A stretch of DNA of 64,000 nucleotides from the NCBI GenBank assembly GCA_020850695.1, contig JADZEF010000157.1, positions 1 to 64,000 on the forward strand, read 5' to 3'. The DNA comes from Planctomycetaceae bacterium. GTDB lineage: Bacteria > Planctomycetota > Planctomycetia > Planctomycetales > Planctomycetaceae. Positions 9,599-17,269 of the stretch are shown here, in pieces; the stretch's first letter is position 1, and the number at the start of each line of letters is the position of its first letter. A program made the position numbers and the translations under genes. The notes below the pieces were generated by a model. That model had not been told where the DNA came from, did not search any database, and worked only from the letters and a program-made list of their open reading frames with translations.

Positions 9599-10026
9599 CG
9601 TTACCCATCGGATTGGATACAAACTGGCTTGTCCAGTGGGCCATCGTCGAGTCCCCAGCGCATTCGGTCGTGCGGACTCAACTCCAATCGCTCATTGCCC
9701 AGGGAGAAAAACTCGCGTTGACACCGCAGGTTGCTTCAGAGTTCGTGCATATCGTTACTGACACATCCCGCTTTGCTCGACCGCTGTCGATGGAAGAGGC
9801 ATGGACTGATATCGAACATTGGTGGAATGCTCCGGAAGTCGTTCAATGTTTTCCAACGGCAATCAGCGTGCAACTCGGATGGGATTGGATGCGTCAGCAT
9901 CGCCTGGGAAGAAAACGAGTTCTCGATACTCAGCTGGCAGCGACATTCTACAGTCATGGAATCGATCGAATCCTGACGACGAATGCCCGTGATTTCACAG
10001 TCTTCGGATGCTTCACAATTCTATAG
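9595..10026 (+). CDS. PIN-domain protein (VapC-like toxin)
   Basis: This 143-aa protein resembles PIN-domain ribonucleases of the VapC kind, which cleave tRNA or other RNA using Mg2+. The four expected acidic residues are visible: D8 in GLDTNWLVQW, E49 in TPQVASEFVH, D111 in RVLDTQLAATF and D133 in TTNARDFTVFG. Spacing and length are normal for VapC. It is coupled to the upstream antitoxin-like gene by a 4-bp overlap. A hand-counted sample (9841-9900) is about 50% GC, below the surrounding nuo genes. Enzyme class is well supported; action as a toxin is inferred from the pairing. Confidence 0.85.
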   Translation: MTLPIGLDTNWLVQWAIVESPAHSVVRTQLQSLIAQGEKLALTPQVASEFVHIVTDTSRFARPLSMEEAWTDIEHWWNAPEVVQCFPTAISVQLGWDWMRQHRLGRKRVLDTQLAATFYSHGIDRILTTNARDFTVFGCFTIL

Positions 10027-10123
10027 ACCACTATTCTGGCCTGATTTACCGTTCCACGATGCTTGATTGGGAATTCGATCTCGCTCACCTCGAAACGAGC
10101 GACGAAGTCCACTGGAAAAGAAA

Positions 10124-11815
10124 ATGCCCACCGTCATCGTCAATGACAAGCCGGTCGAGATCGGCGCGGATGAAAAACTTAACTGCGTGCAGGCGGCGCA
10201 GCGGGCCGGCGTCGAGATTCCGACGTACTGCTGGCACCCCGCCCTCAGCGTCGTCGCCAGCTGCCGCATGTGCCTCATCGAAATGGGGGACAAGAAGCCG
10301 GACGGCACCATCGCGATGCAGCCCAAGCTCTTCCCCGCGTGCCAGACGCCGGTGAAGGACGGGACGGTCATTGTCTCGAACAGCGAGAAGGTGAAGCAGG
10401 CCCAGAAGGGAACGCTCGAGTACCTGCTCCTCAACCACCCGCTCGACTGCCCGGTGTGCGACCAGGCGGGCGAATGCTTCCTGCAGGATTACAGCTATCG
10501 CTATGGCCGCGGCTACACCCGCCTGCAGGAACCGAAGACGCTCAAGCCCGATAAGGACTACATCGGCGACCAGATCACACTCTTCACCGACCGCTGCGTG
10601 ATGTGCACGCGGTGCGTGCGGTTCACGCGGGAGATCAGCGGGACGGCCGAACTGCAGGTCATCAACCGCGGGAGCCACGAAGAGATCGACATCTTCCCGG
10701 GCGAGCCGTGCAACAACAAGCTGGCGGGGAATGTCGTCGACCTCTGTCCGGTCGGCGCCCTCTGTAGCAAGGACTTCCTCTATAAGCAGCGCGTCTGGTG
10801 GCTGCAGACGAAGTCGTCGACCTGCCCCGATTGCAGCACCGGCTGCAGCATCCGCGTCGACCAGACCGGAGACGTCGTGAAGCGGCTGCGGCCGCGGCAC
10901 AATCCGAAGGCCCAGGGGCACTTCATGTGCGACGACGGCCGCTTCGGATGGAAGTACATCCACGGTCCCGATCGCCTCACGCAGCCCGAGATGCGTTCCC
11001 CACAAGGGGCCAAATCGCACGACTGGGACGCCATCCAGCCAGCGCTGCGGGCGGCCCTCGAAGGGGCGGTCACGCGGAAGGCGAGTGCGGTGGCGGCGGT
11101 CCTCTCGCCGTGGATGACGGTCGAAGAGGCTTATCTCCTCGCAAAGTGGCTCAAGCGTCTCTCCCCGCAAACGCGGCTGGCCCTCGGCCCCGTCCGCAAG
11201 GAAGGGGGGGACGACTGCTACCCGAAGGACGTCCGCGGCAAGGCGCTGCCGAACCCGAAGTTCACGATCCGCCATGAGAAGTGCCCCAACCGCAAGGGGG
11301 TCGAACTGATCCTCCAGCACTTCCAGGGAAGCGTGATTCCGTTCGACACGCTCCTGTCGGAAGTCGAGTCGAATCAGGTCGACACGCTGTTTCTCACCGG
11401 CGGCGATCCGAAGGGTTGGATCACCGAAAGCCAGGCGGCCGTGCTGGGCAAGCTGAAGATGCTGGCCGTGCTCGACCTGCTGAAGTCGCCCGCCACACCG
11501 AAGGCTCACTACGTTCTTGCCGGCGGCTCGTTCGCCGAGAAGGACGGAACGTTCATCAATCACGCGGGACTGGCGCAAGCGATCGTGAAGGCGATTCGCT
11601 CCCCGGAGAACGCCCGGCCGGACGGACGCATCCTTTGGGAGCTCTCGGGGCGTCGCGGGCTGTTCCACGCGACGAACCTGCGGCGCGAGATTGGTCAGGA
11701 AGTTCCGTCGCTCGCGGCGCTGTCCGTTGGAGATCTGGGAGAGCATGGCGTGCTGCTGACGGAGCGTCCGACCGTGGCGGCACCCGTTCGCGGTGAGAAG
11801 GTAACGGCTTCATAA
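10124..11815 (+). CDS. nuoG: NADH-quinone oxidoreductase subunit G
   Basis: This iron-sulfur subunit carries electrons from NuoF toward NuoI. From ATG 10124 (563 aa) it has a 2Fe-2S domain with C36, C47, C50 and C73, a His-Cys 4Fe-4S site (H105, C109, C112, C118), a 4Fe-4S site (C158, C161, C164, C208), and an N7-type set C234, C237, C241 and C269. The remainder (about 270-563) is a shortened molybdopterin-oxidoreductase-like region; the E. coli protein is around 900 aa. The open frame extends upstream to 10067, but MPTVIVNDKPVEIG is the natural family start. It follows the PIN gene by 97 bp. Confidence 0.95.
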   Translation: MPTVIVNDKPVEIGADEKLNCVQAAQRAGVEIPTYCWHPALSVVASCRMCLIEMGDKKPDGTIAMQPKLFPACQTPVKDGTVIVSNSEKVKQAQKGTLEYLLLNHPLDCPVCDQAGECFLQDYSYRYGRGYTRLQEPKTLKPDKDYIGDQITLFTDRCVMCTRCVRFTREISGTAELQVINRGSHEEIDIFPGEPCNNKLAGNVVDLCPVGALCSKDFLYKQRVWWLQTKSSTCPDCSTGCSIRVDQTGDVVKRLRPRHNPKAQGHFMCDDGRFGWKYIHGPDRLTQPEMRSPQGAKSHDWDAIQPALRAALEGAVTRKASAVAAVLSPWMTVEEAYLLAKWLKRLSPQTRLALGPVRKEGGDDCYPKDVRGKALPNPKFTIRHEKCPNRKGVELILQHFQGSVIPFDTLLSEVESNQVDTLFLTGGDPKGWITESQAAVLGKLKMLAVLDLLKSPATPKAHYVLAGGSFAEKDGTFINHAGLAQAIVKAIRSPENARPDGRILWELSGRRGLFHATNLRREIGQEVPSLAALSVGDLGEHGVLLTERPTVAAPVRGEKVTAS

Positions 11816-11825
11816 CAACGTAAAC

Positions 11826-11904
11826 GTAGCACGGGCACTCATGCCCGTGCGTAAGAAATAAGTAAGATGAATCTTGGACTCACGGGCAGGAGTGCCCGTG
11901 CTAC
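11826..11904. repeat. Palindromic repeat GTAGCACGGGCACTCnTGCCCGTG (nuoG-nuoH gap)
   Basis: The left arm (11826-11849) and right arm (11881-11904) are nearly exact reverse complements. Each arm is itself a small palindrome (CACGGGCA...TGCCCGTG). A second copy lies at 53816-53888, so this is an interspersed family. Here it fills most of the 121-bp gap between nuoG and nuoH. Confidence 0.85.
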
Positions 11905-11936
11905 AACAAGAGATCAATAGATAGATTCGGGATCCA

Positions 11937-13103
11937 ATGCATCCACTGCTGATTACATTGCTGACGATCGGCGGCGTGCTGGGCGGGACGCTCGGGGCGT
12001 GTTCGTATCTGATCTATATCGAACGCAAGCTCGCTGCCTTTATTCAGGACCGCGTCGGGCCAAACCGCGTCGGGCCGTTCGGGCTGCTGCAGCCGATTGC
12101 GGACGGTCTGAAGTTCCTGCTGAAGGAAGACGTCATCCCGGCCCACGTCGACAAGTTCCTGTTCATCCTGTCGCCGGCGATTTCGGTCTTCACCACGCTG
12201 CTGGCGTTCTCGGTCGTCCCGTTCGGGGCCGCTTCGAAGGACGGAATCTTTCCGTGGATCATCGCTCCCCAAGTCGATCTCGGCATCGTGTTCATATTCG
12301 CCGTGTCGAGCCTCGCGGTGTACGGCGTGATCCTCGGCGGGTGGGCCTCGAACAACAAGTACAGCGCCCTCGGCTCGCTCCGGGCGAGCGCCCAGGTCAT
12401 CAGCTATGAAATCCCGCTCGGCATGTCGGTCCTCGGGATCGCGCTCCTCGGCGGTACGCTGAACCTCGAAGAAGTGATAAAAGTGCAGGCGACGGGGCTC
12501 GCGGGGTGGAACTTCTGGTATCAGCCGCTGGCCTGCCTCATCTTCTTCATCGCGGCCCTCGCCGAATCGAACCGCCTGCCGTTCGACCTGTCGGAATGCG
12601 AGCAGGAGCTGATCGGCGGCTATCACACCGAATACGGTGCGCTCAAGTTCGCGCTGTTCTTCCTGGCCGAATACACGCACGTCATCACGATCAGCTTCCT
12701 GACGGTCATCCTGTATTTCGGCGGGTGGCACTTCCCGTGGTTTGCGACGGCCGCGTCGAACTACGCCGGGGCCGAGTTCGTGAAGTTCGGCGTGCTGCTG
12801 TTCAAGGTCCTGTCGGTCATCATCCTGATCATGTTCATCCGCTGGACTATCCCGCGTTTCCGCTTCGATCAGCTGATGGGTCTCGCCTGGAAGGTGCTCA
12901 TTCCGCTGGCGACGGCGAATGTCGTGCTCACGATGGTGGTTCGCGAGTTCGATCTCAACCGGTGGTGGCTCACCGTCGGTTCCTTCGTTCTGTTCCTCAC
13001 CGCGGGCTTCCTCGCGATCGACCCGCTGGGACGTTCGCGGGCGACGAAACGACGTCGGCCGGCCGCTGCGGTTCCCGTTGCAGGGGGGCATCATGCCCAT
13101 TGA
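11937..13103 (+). CDS. nuoH: NADH-quinone oxidoreductase subunit H
   Basis: This membrane subunit closes the quinone channel and links it to the proton path. The 388-aa product has about eight membrane helices. Near the N-terminus it has ERKLAAFIQDRVGPNRVGP, and in the middle the conserved acidic loop SECEQELIGGYHTEYGALKF, both hallmarks of NuoH. The C-terminus ends in a short basic, Ala-rich tail (TKRRRPAAAVPVAGG) that is longer than usual. ATG 11937 fits the family start; the ribosome site is weak. It overlaps nuoI by 11 bp. Confidence 0.96.
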   Translation: MHPLLITLLTIGGVLGGTLGACSYLIYIERKLAAFIQDRVGPNRVGPFGLLQPIADGLKFLLKEDVIPAHVDKFLFILSPAISVFTTLLAFSVVPFGAASKDGIFPWIIAPQVDLGIVFIFAVSSLAVYGVILGGWASNNKYSALGSLRASAQVISYEIPLGMSVLGIALLGGTLNLEEVIKVQATGLAGWNFWYQPLACLIFFIAALAESNRLPFDLSECEQELIGGYHTEYGALKFALFFLAEYTHVITISFLTVILYFGGWHFPWFATAASNYAGAEFVKFGVLLFKVLSVIILIMFIRWTIPRFRFDQLMGLAWKVLIPLATANVVLTMVVREFDLNRWWLTVGSFVLFLTAGFLAIDPLGRSRATKRRRPAAAVPVAGGHHAH

Positions 13104-13737
13104 TTCCAAAGATGTGACGTGGGTCGAAGAGCCCGAAATGGGCTTCTGGGAGTCGAGCTTTCTCCCGGCCATCGTCGATGGCCTGAAGACGACGCTCAAG
13201 CACGTCATCAAGTACGAGCCGACGACGCAGCAATATCCCGAAGAGAAGCCCGAGCTTCCGCAGAACTATCGCGGGGTGCATCGGCTCAACCGGGACGAGA
13301 AGGGGCGCGTCAAGTGCGTGGCCTGCTTCCTGTGCGCCACGGCCTGCCCGGCCCGGTGTATCTACATCACCGCGGCACCCGCTCCGAAGACCGAGGAATG
13401 GGTCGATCGGGACAAGTATCCGGCGAAGTTCGACATCGACGAATTGCGGTGCATCGGCTGCGGGATGTGCGAGGAAGCGTGCCCGGTCGACGCCATCGAG
13501 ATGACCAGTCTGTATGACTTGACGGGGATGAGCCGCGCCGAGATGCTGTTCGACCGTGAGAAGCTCCTGAGTGTCTATGACAAGACGATTAACTCGGGAA
13601 AAGACCCGGCACGAACGACTCGCGGTCGCCTGGGGCCGGCGTCGACGATGGTGACGCCCGAAGTGATTGCGGGCTCGTCGGACGAGAAGCGGGTGCCCGT
13701 TCAGGCGGTGCCCGAGCCGGGCAGCGGCGGACATTAG
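13093..13737 (+). CDS. nuoI: NADH-quinone oxidoreductase subunit I
   Basis: This ferredoxin-like subunit binds clusters N6a and N6b and passes electrons to NuoB. The 214-aa product has two 4Fe-4S motifs, CVACFLCATACPARC (cysteines 75, 78, 81, 85) and CIGCGMCEEACPVDAIE (cysteines 120, 123, 126, 130). ATG 13093 is inside the nuoH end with AGGGGGG (13082-13088) just upstream; the longer open frame in this phase overlaps nuoH and is not used. The tail past about 175 is polar and of low complexity. Confidence 0.96.
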   Translation: MPIDSKDVTWVEEPEMGFWESSFLPAIVDGLKTTLKHVIKYEPTTQQYPEEKPELPQNYRGVHRLNRDEKGRVKCVACFLCATACPARCIYITAAPAPKTEEWVDRDKYPAKFDIDELRCIGCGMCEEACPVDAIEMTSLYDLTGMSRAEMLFDREKLLSVYDKTINSGKDPARTTRGRLGPASTMVTPEVIAGSSDEKRVPVQAVPEPGSGGH

Positions 13738-13872
13738 CAGTTGAGGGAACCGGAGCGGCGTCACCCTTCACCGCACGCTGCTCCGCGGACGGATTCGGAA
13801 TCGAACAACACTCGCGGCGGAAGGGGCGTGAGGCGTCTTTCCGTCGCGGTTTGCTTTTAGTCGCTCTTAGAT

Positions 13873-13944
13873 ATGTCGGGTGGGCACTGCCCACCAGCAT
13901 TCAATATCGATCGACGTTCATGGTGGGCGGTGCCCACCCTACAT
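13873..13944. repeat. Palindromic repeat GGTGGGCACTGCCCACC (nuoI-nuoJ gap)
   Basis: The left arm (13873-13896) reads ATGTCGGGTGGGCACTGCCC and onward. The right arm (13921-13944) is its near reverse complement, ending GCCCACCCTACAT. Each arm is also internally palindromic. The design matches the element at 11826-11904 but the sequence differs. The remaining 135 bp of this gap (13738-13872) shows nothing clear. Confidence 0.8.
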
Positions 13945-13954
13945 GGACTGACCA

Positions 13955-14734
13955 ATGTCTGTGGAATGGATCAAGAGTCACTGGACGCTGCTCGTCCCGC
14001 TGTTGATGGGGGCGCTGGCCCTCGCGTGGATGATGCCGCGACAGGGGAAGCCGCGTCCCATTGCGGCCGGATTGATGGGGCTCGCCGCCGTCGGGTGTGC
14101 GGGGTTCTTCCTGCTGAAGCCCGGACCCGAGATGGTCGAGTCAGCTCTTTTCTTTCTGTTCGCGGGGACGGCCATCGTCGCTGCGGGGCTGATGATCACC
14201 AGCCATAACCCGGTGTATGCGGCGTTGTGGTTTGCCCTCGTCACGCTCTCGGTGTGCGGGCTGTTCCTGCTGCAGTCGGCTCCGTTCCTCTCCGCTGCCA
14301 CGATCATCGTGTATGCGGGGGCCATCATCGTGACGTTCGTGTTCGTCATCATGCTGGCCCGGCAGAGCGGGGCGGCATTCTACGATCAATCGTCCGAACA
14401 GCCGACCTGGGCCACGTTCGCGTCGTTTCTGCTGCTGGGCGGGATGCTTGTCTGCCTGGGCGACTGGCGCGGGCAGTCGGGGTCGGATGGAGGAATGGGC
14501 GGCGGGATGCTGAAGGTTCCCGCGGTGTGGCAGGATCGTGAGCTCAATCCGAATCCGCTCAGCACTCTGCCCGATACCGAAGCCGGAGTGAAGGCGGCGG
14601 GGACGATGCGGGGATTGGGACGGTCGCTGTTCGGCGACTATCTGTTCGCGGTGGAAATTGCAGGAACGCTGCTGATGGTCGCGACGATCGGGTCGGTCGC
14701 CATCGCACCGCGACGTGCGCAGGGGGGGCTATGA
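13955..14734 (+). CDS. nuoJ: NADH-quinone oxidoreductase subunit J
   Basis: This is a membrane-arm subunit next to NuoK and NuoH. The core (about 60-160) has the family pattern FLFAGTAIVAAGLMITSHNP, a Tyr-Gly pi-bulge region IIVYAGAIIVTFVFVIML, and a late helix near the C-terminus. At 259 aa it is longer than many NuoJ proteins: there are two extra hydrophobic stretches at the N-terminus (about 8-55) and a Gly-rich periplasmic or cytoplasmic loop around 175-210. ATG 13955 has no strong Shine-Dalgarno sequence and follows the palindromic repeat by 10 bp. The stop overlaps nuoK. Confidence 0.92.
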   Translation: MSVEWIKSHWTLLVPLLMGALALAWMMPRQGKPRPIAAGLMGLAAVGCAGFFLLKPGPEMVESALFFLFAGTAIVAAGLMITSHNPVYAALWFALVTLSVCGLFLLQSAPFLSAATIIVYAGAIIVTFVFVIMLARQSGAAFYDQSSEQPTWATFASFLLLGGMLVCLGDWRGQSGSDGGMGGGMLKVPAVWQDRELNPNPLSTLPDTEAGVKAAGTMRGLGRSLFGDYLFAVEIAGTLLMVATIGSVAIAPRRAQGGL

Positions 14735-15159
14735 CGGGGGTCTTGCACAACTACCTCATCGTGGGGTCGGTGCTGTTCGTGATGGGAATGCTGGGGTTCC
14801 TGACGCGCCGCAACCTGATCCTGATGATGCTTTCGGCCGAGATGATGCTGCACGGCGTGTCGCTGAATCTCGTCGCCTTCTCGCGGGCGCACGGCAACTA
14901 CCAGGGGCAGGCCTTCACCGCCTTCATCCTGACGGTGGCCGCCTGCGAAGCGGGGCTGTCGCTGGCGCTGATCCTCGCGCTTTATCGCCGCCGTGGCACG
15001 CTCGACGTGACCGCGTGGACCGACCTGGGCGAGGCTCCCGCCGAACTGCCGACGATTCCCGAGCACGACGCCCCGCACATCGAACAGGAATTCCCGCGGC
15101 TCAAGCCGACCGGGCATCTCCCCGAGGTTCCCGAAGAGGAGACCGCCGCCCGTGTCTGA
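14731..15159 (+). CDS. nuoK: NADH-quinone oxidoreductase subunit K
   Basis: This is a small antiporter-like membrane subunit of the complex I pump. The first 100 residues hold three helices with the conserved glutamates in LMMLSAEMMLHGVSLNLVAF and TVAACEAGLSLALILALYRR. At 142 aa it is about 40 residues longer than the usual NuoK, with an acidic, Pro-rich C-terminal tail after residue 100. The start overlaps nuoJ (ATGA) and the tail overlaps nuoL by 8 bp. The tail could be an adaptation of this lineage or simply unconstrained. Confidence 0.94.
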   Translation: MTGVLHNYLIVGSVLFVMGMLGFLTRRNLILMMLSAEMMLHGVSLNLVAFSRAHGNYQGQAFTAFILTVAACEAGLSLALILALYRRRGTLDVTAWTDLGEAPAELPTIPEHDAPHIEQEFPRLKPTGHLPEVPEEETAARV

Positions 15160-17089
15160 GCCGATTGACCAGTTGACCGCCTGGCTGATCCCGTTGGCGC
15201 CCCTCGCGTCGGCCGTGATCATCGCCCTGTTCGGCAAGCTCTTTGGCGAAGGCAGCCACCGGCTCACGGTGACCGGCCTGCTGATCGCCTTCTTCTGCGC
15301 CGCCCGCGTGCTGGTGATGAAGGAGACGTCGGACGGAACCGGCGTCGTTCTTCGGGGCCCGGAATGGATGAGCGTCGGCGCACTGCAAATCTTCGCCGAC
15401 ATCCGCATCGACACCATGACGGCCATCATGCTCTGCATGGTGACGTTCGTCAGTACGCTCGTGGCTATTTATGCCTCGGGCTATATGCACGGGCAGCCGG
15501 GGTATCCGCGGTTCTTCGCGGCCCTGTCGCTGTTCGTCTTCTCGATGTGCATGCTGGTGCTGTCGAACAACTTCCTGATGCTGTTCGTCTTCTGGGAAGC
15601 GGTCGGCCTCTGCAGTTACCTGCTCATCGGGTTCTGGTTCTCGAAACCGAGTGCGGCCGCGGCCGCGAAGAAGGCGTTCGTCGTCAACCGCATTGGCGAC
15701 TTCGGTTTCATGATGGGGATCTTCCTCCTCCTGATGACCTTCGGGACGCTCGATTACGACAGCGTCTTCAAGATGGCGGGGGATGTCGCCGAGCAGCACC
15801 CGCAGACGATCACGATCATCTGCCTGCTGCTGTTCGTCGGTGCGATGGGCAAGTCGGCCCAGGCCCCGCTGCACGTCTGGCTGCCGGACGCGATGGAAGG
15901 TCCGACTCCCGTCAGCGCCCTTATCCATGCGGCGACGATGGTCACGGCCGGCGTCTACATGGTCGCCCGCTGCACGCCGCTGTTCGTTCATGCTCCGACC
16001 GCCCAACTGGTCGTTGCGGGTGTCGGTGCGGTGACGGCGCTGCTGGCCGCCTTCATGGGCATGACGCAGTACGACCTGAAGCGTGTGCTGGCCTATTCGA
16101 CGGTCAGCCAGCTCGGCCTGATGTTCCTCGGTCTCGGCAGTGCGGTGGTGAGCCACGATCTGGCGACCGCGGCCGTGACCGCGTCGATGTTCCATCTCTT
16201 CACGCATGCGTTCTTCAAAGCGCTCCTGTTCCTCGGAGCGGGGAGTGTCATGCATGCGATGGGTGATGTGATCGACATGCGAAGGTTCAGCGGGCTGCGG
16301 CGACTGATGCCGAAGACGCACATCACGTTCCTGTGCGGGTCGCTGGCGCTGGCCGGTTTTCCGCTGCTCTCGGGCTTCTGGAGCAAGGATGAAGTGCTGG
16401 CGGCCGTGATGGCCGGCACGCACGAAGGCACTCATCAAGGGTACTTCAAGCTGCTGGCGGCCGCGGGGCTCATCACGTCGCTGTTGACCGCGTTCTACAC
16501 CTTCCGGGCGTACTTCATGACGTTCTGGGGTGAGGAACGCATTCCGGAAGAAGCGGGACACCACGCCCACGAATCGCCCGCTTCCATGACCACGCCGCTG
16601 ATGATTCTCGCCATTCCGGCCCTGCTGATTGGCGGCTTACTGGGTCCGACCGGATTCTTCGGAAACTTCCTCGGCCACACGGTCGGTCTGGGCCACGAAG
16701 GCGAACATCACCTGCACTGGGACGTGATGGCGATCAGTGCGGGGGTGGCGCTCGCCGGCATCTTCGGGGCGTGGCTGTTCTATGTGCAGTCGCCCGGACT
16801 GGCGAAGGCCGGCCGGACGGCTCTGGCTCCGCTCTATCATCTGTCGCTCAACCAGCTCTATCTCGATCAGCTTTTCACCTGGATCATCGTGAAGCCGCTG
16901 TGGGTTCTCGGATGGATCGGGTTGATGATCGAACGGTTTGTGATCGATGCCCTGCTCGACTTCATCGCCTGGGTGCCGAACCTCGTCGGCAAGGCGCTGC
17001 GGCCGCTGCAGAACGGGCTGGTGCAGTCGTATGCGTTGGTCATGGCGCTGGGACTGGCGGCCATCCTGGCGGCGATGATGCTCCGCTGA
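15152..17089 (+). CDS. nuoL: NADH-quinone oxidoreductase subunit L
   Basis: This is the distal antiporter-like pump subunit of complex I. The 645-aa product is all membrane helices with the Mrp/NuoL signatures: FVFWEAVGLCSYLLIGFW near 145-165, the lysine-containing MGKSAQAPLHVWLPDAMEGP near 230-250 followed by PTPVSALIHAATMVTAGVYM, and HLFTHAFFKALLFLGAGSV near 350. The C-terminal part contains the long lateral helix and last anchor. The start is GTG 15152 inside nuoK, with GAGGAG at about 15135-15140. It is followed by a repeat-filled gap. Confidence 0.96.
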   Translation: MSEPIDQLTAWLIPLAPLASAVIIALFGKLFGEGSHRLTVTGLLIAFFCAARVLVMKETSDGTGVVLRGPEWMSVGALQIFADIRIDTMTAIMLCMVTFVSTLVAIYASGYMHGQPGYPRFFAALSLFVFSMCMLVLSNNFLMLFVFWEAVGLCSYLLIGFWFSKPSAAAAAKKAFVVNRIGDFGFMMGIFLLLMTFGTLDYDSVFKMAGDVAEQHPQTITIICLLLFVGAMGKSAQAPLHVWLPDAMEGPTPVSALIHAATMVTAGVYMVARCTPLFVHAPTAQLVVAGVGAVTALLAAFMGMTQYDLKRVLAYSTVSQLGLMFLGLGSAVVSHDLATAAVTASMFHLFTHAFFKALLFLGAGSVMHAMGDVIDMRRFSGLRRLMPKTHITFLCGSLALAGFPLLSGFWSKDEVLAAVMAGTHEGTHQGYFKLLAAAGLITSLLTAFYTFRAYFMTFWGEERIPEEAGHHAHESPASMTTPLMILAIPALLIGGLLGPTGFFGNFLGHTVGLGHEGEHHLHWDVMAISAGVALAGIFGAWLFYVQSPGLAKAGRTALAPLYHLSLNQLYLDQLFTWIIVKPLWVLGWIGLMIERFVIDALLDFIAWVPNLVGKALRPLQNGLVQSYALVMALGLAAILAAMMLR

Positions 17090-17091
17090 GA

Positions 17092-17268
17092 CACAAGGTG
17101 CGAAGGGGTGCGAAAAGGTATGAAGAGGTGCGAAGGGGCAGGAGGCAGAAATCGTCCGACGATTCTGACCTGATTGGACCGCTCGACCTCTTCAGTTCAC
17201 ATTCACACCTTTTCCAGCCATTTCGAACCTCTTCGCACCTTTTCACACCTTTTCGCACCCTGCTTCCC
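17092..17268. repeat. Inverted repeat with GGTGCGAA words (nuoL-nuoM gap)
   Basis: The left part (about 17098-17140) has several copies of GGTGCGAA-like words. The right part (about 17195-17262) has their reverse complements (CTTCGCACC, TTTTCACACC, TTTTCGCACC). It fills the whole gap and ends two bases before the nuoM start, so nuoM has no visible Shine-Dalgarno sequence. A related single arm (GAAGGGTGAGAAGG...) is seen near 23735-23775. Confidence 0.7.
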
Positions 17269-17269
17269 C

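Noticed and set aside
17092-17268. CRISPR-like array in the nuoL-nuoM gap because of repeated short words
   Set aside because: The words are about 8-10 bp, degenerate, without regular spacers, and form an inverted repeat, so this is not a CRISPR array.
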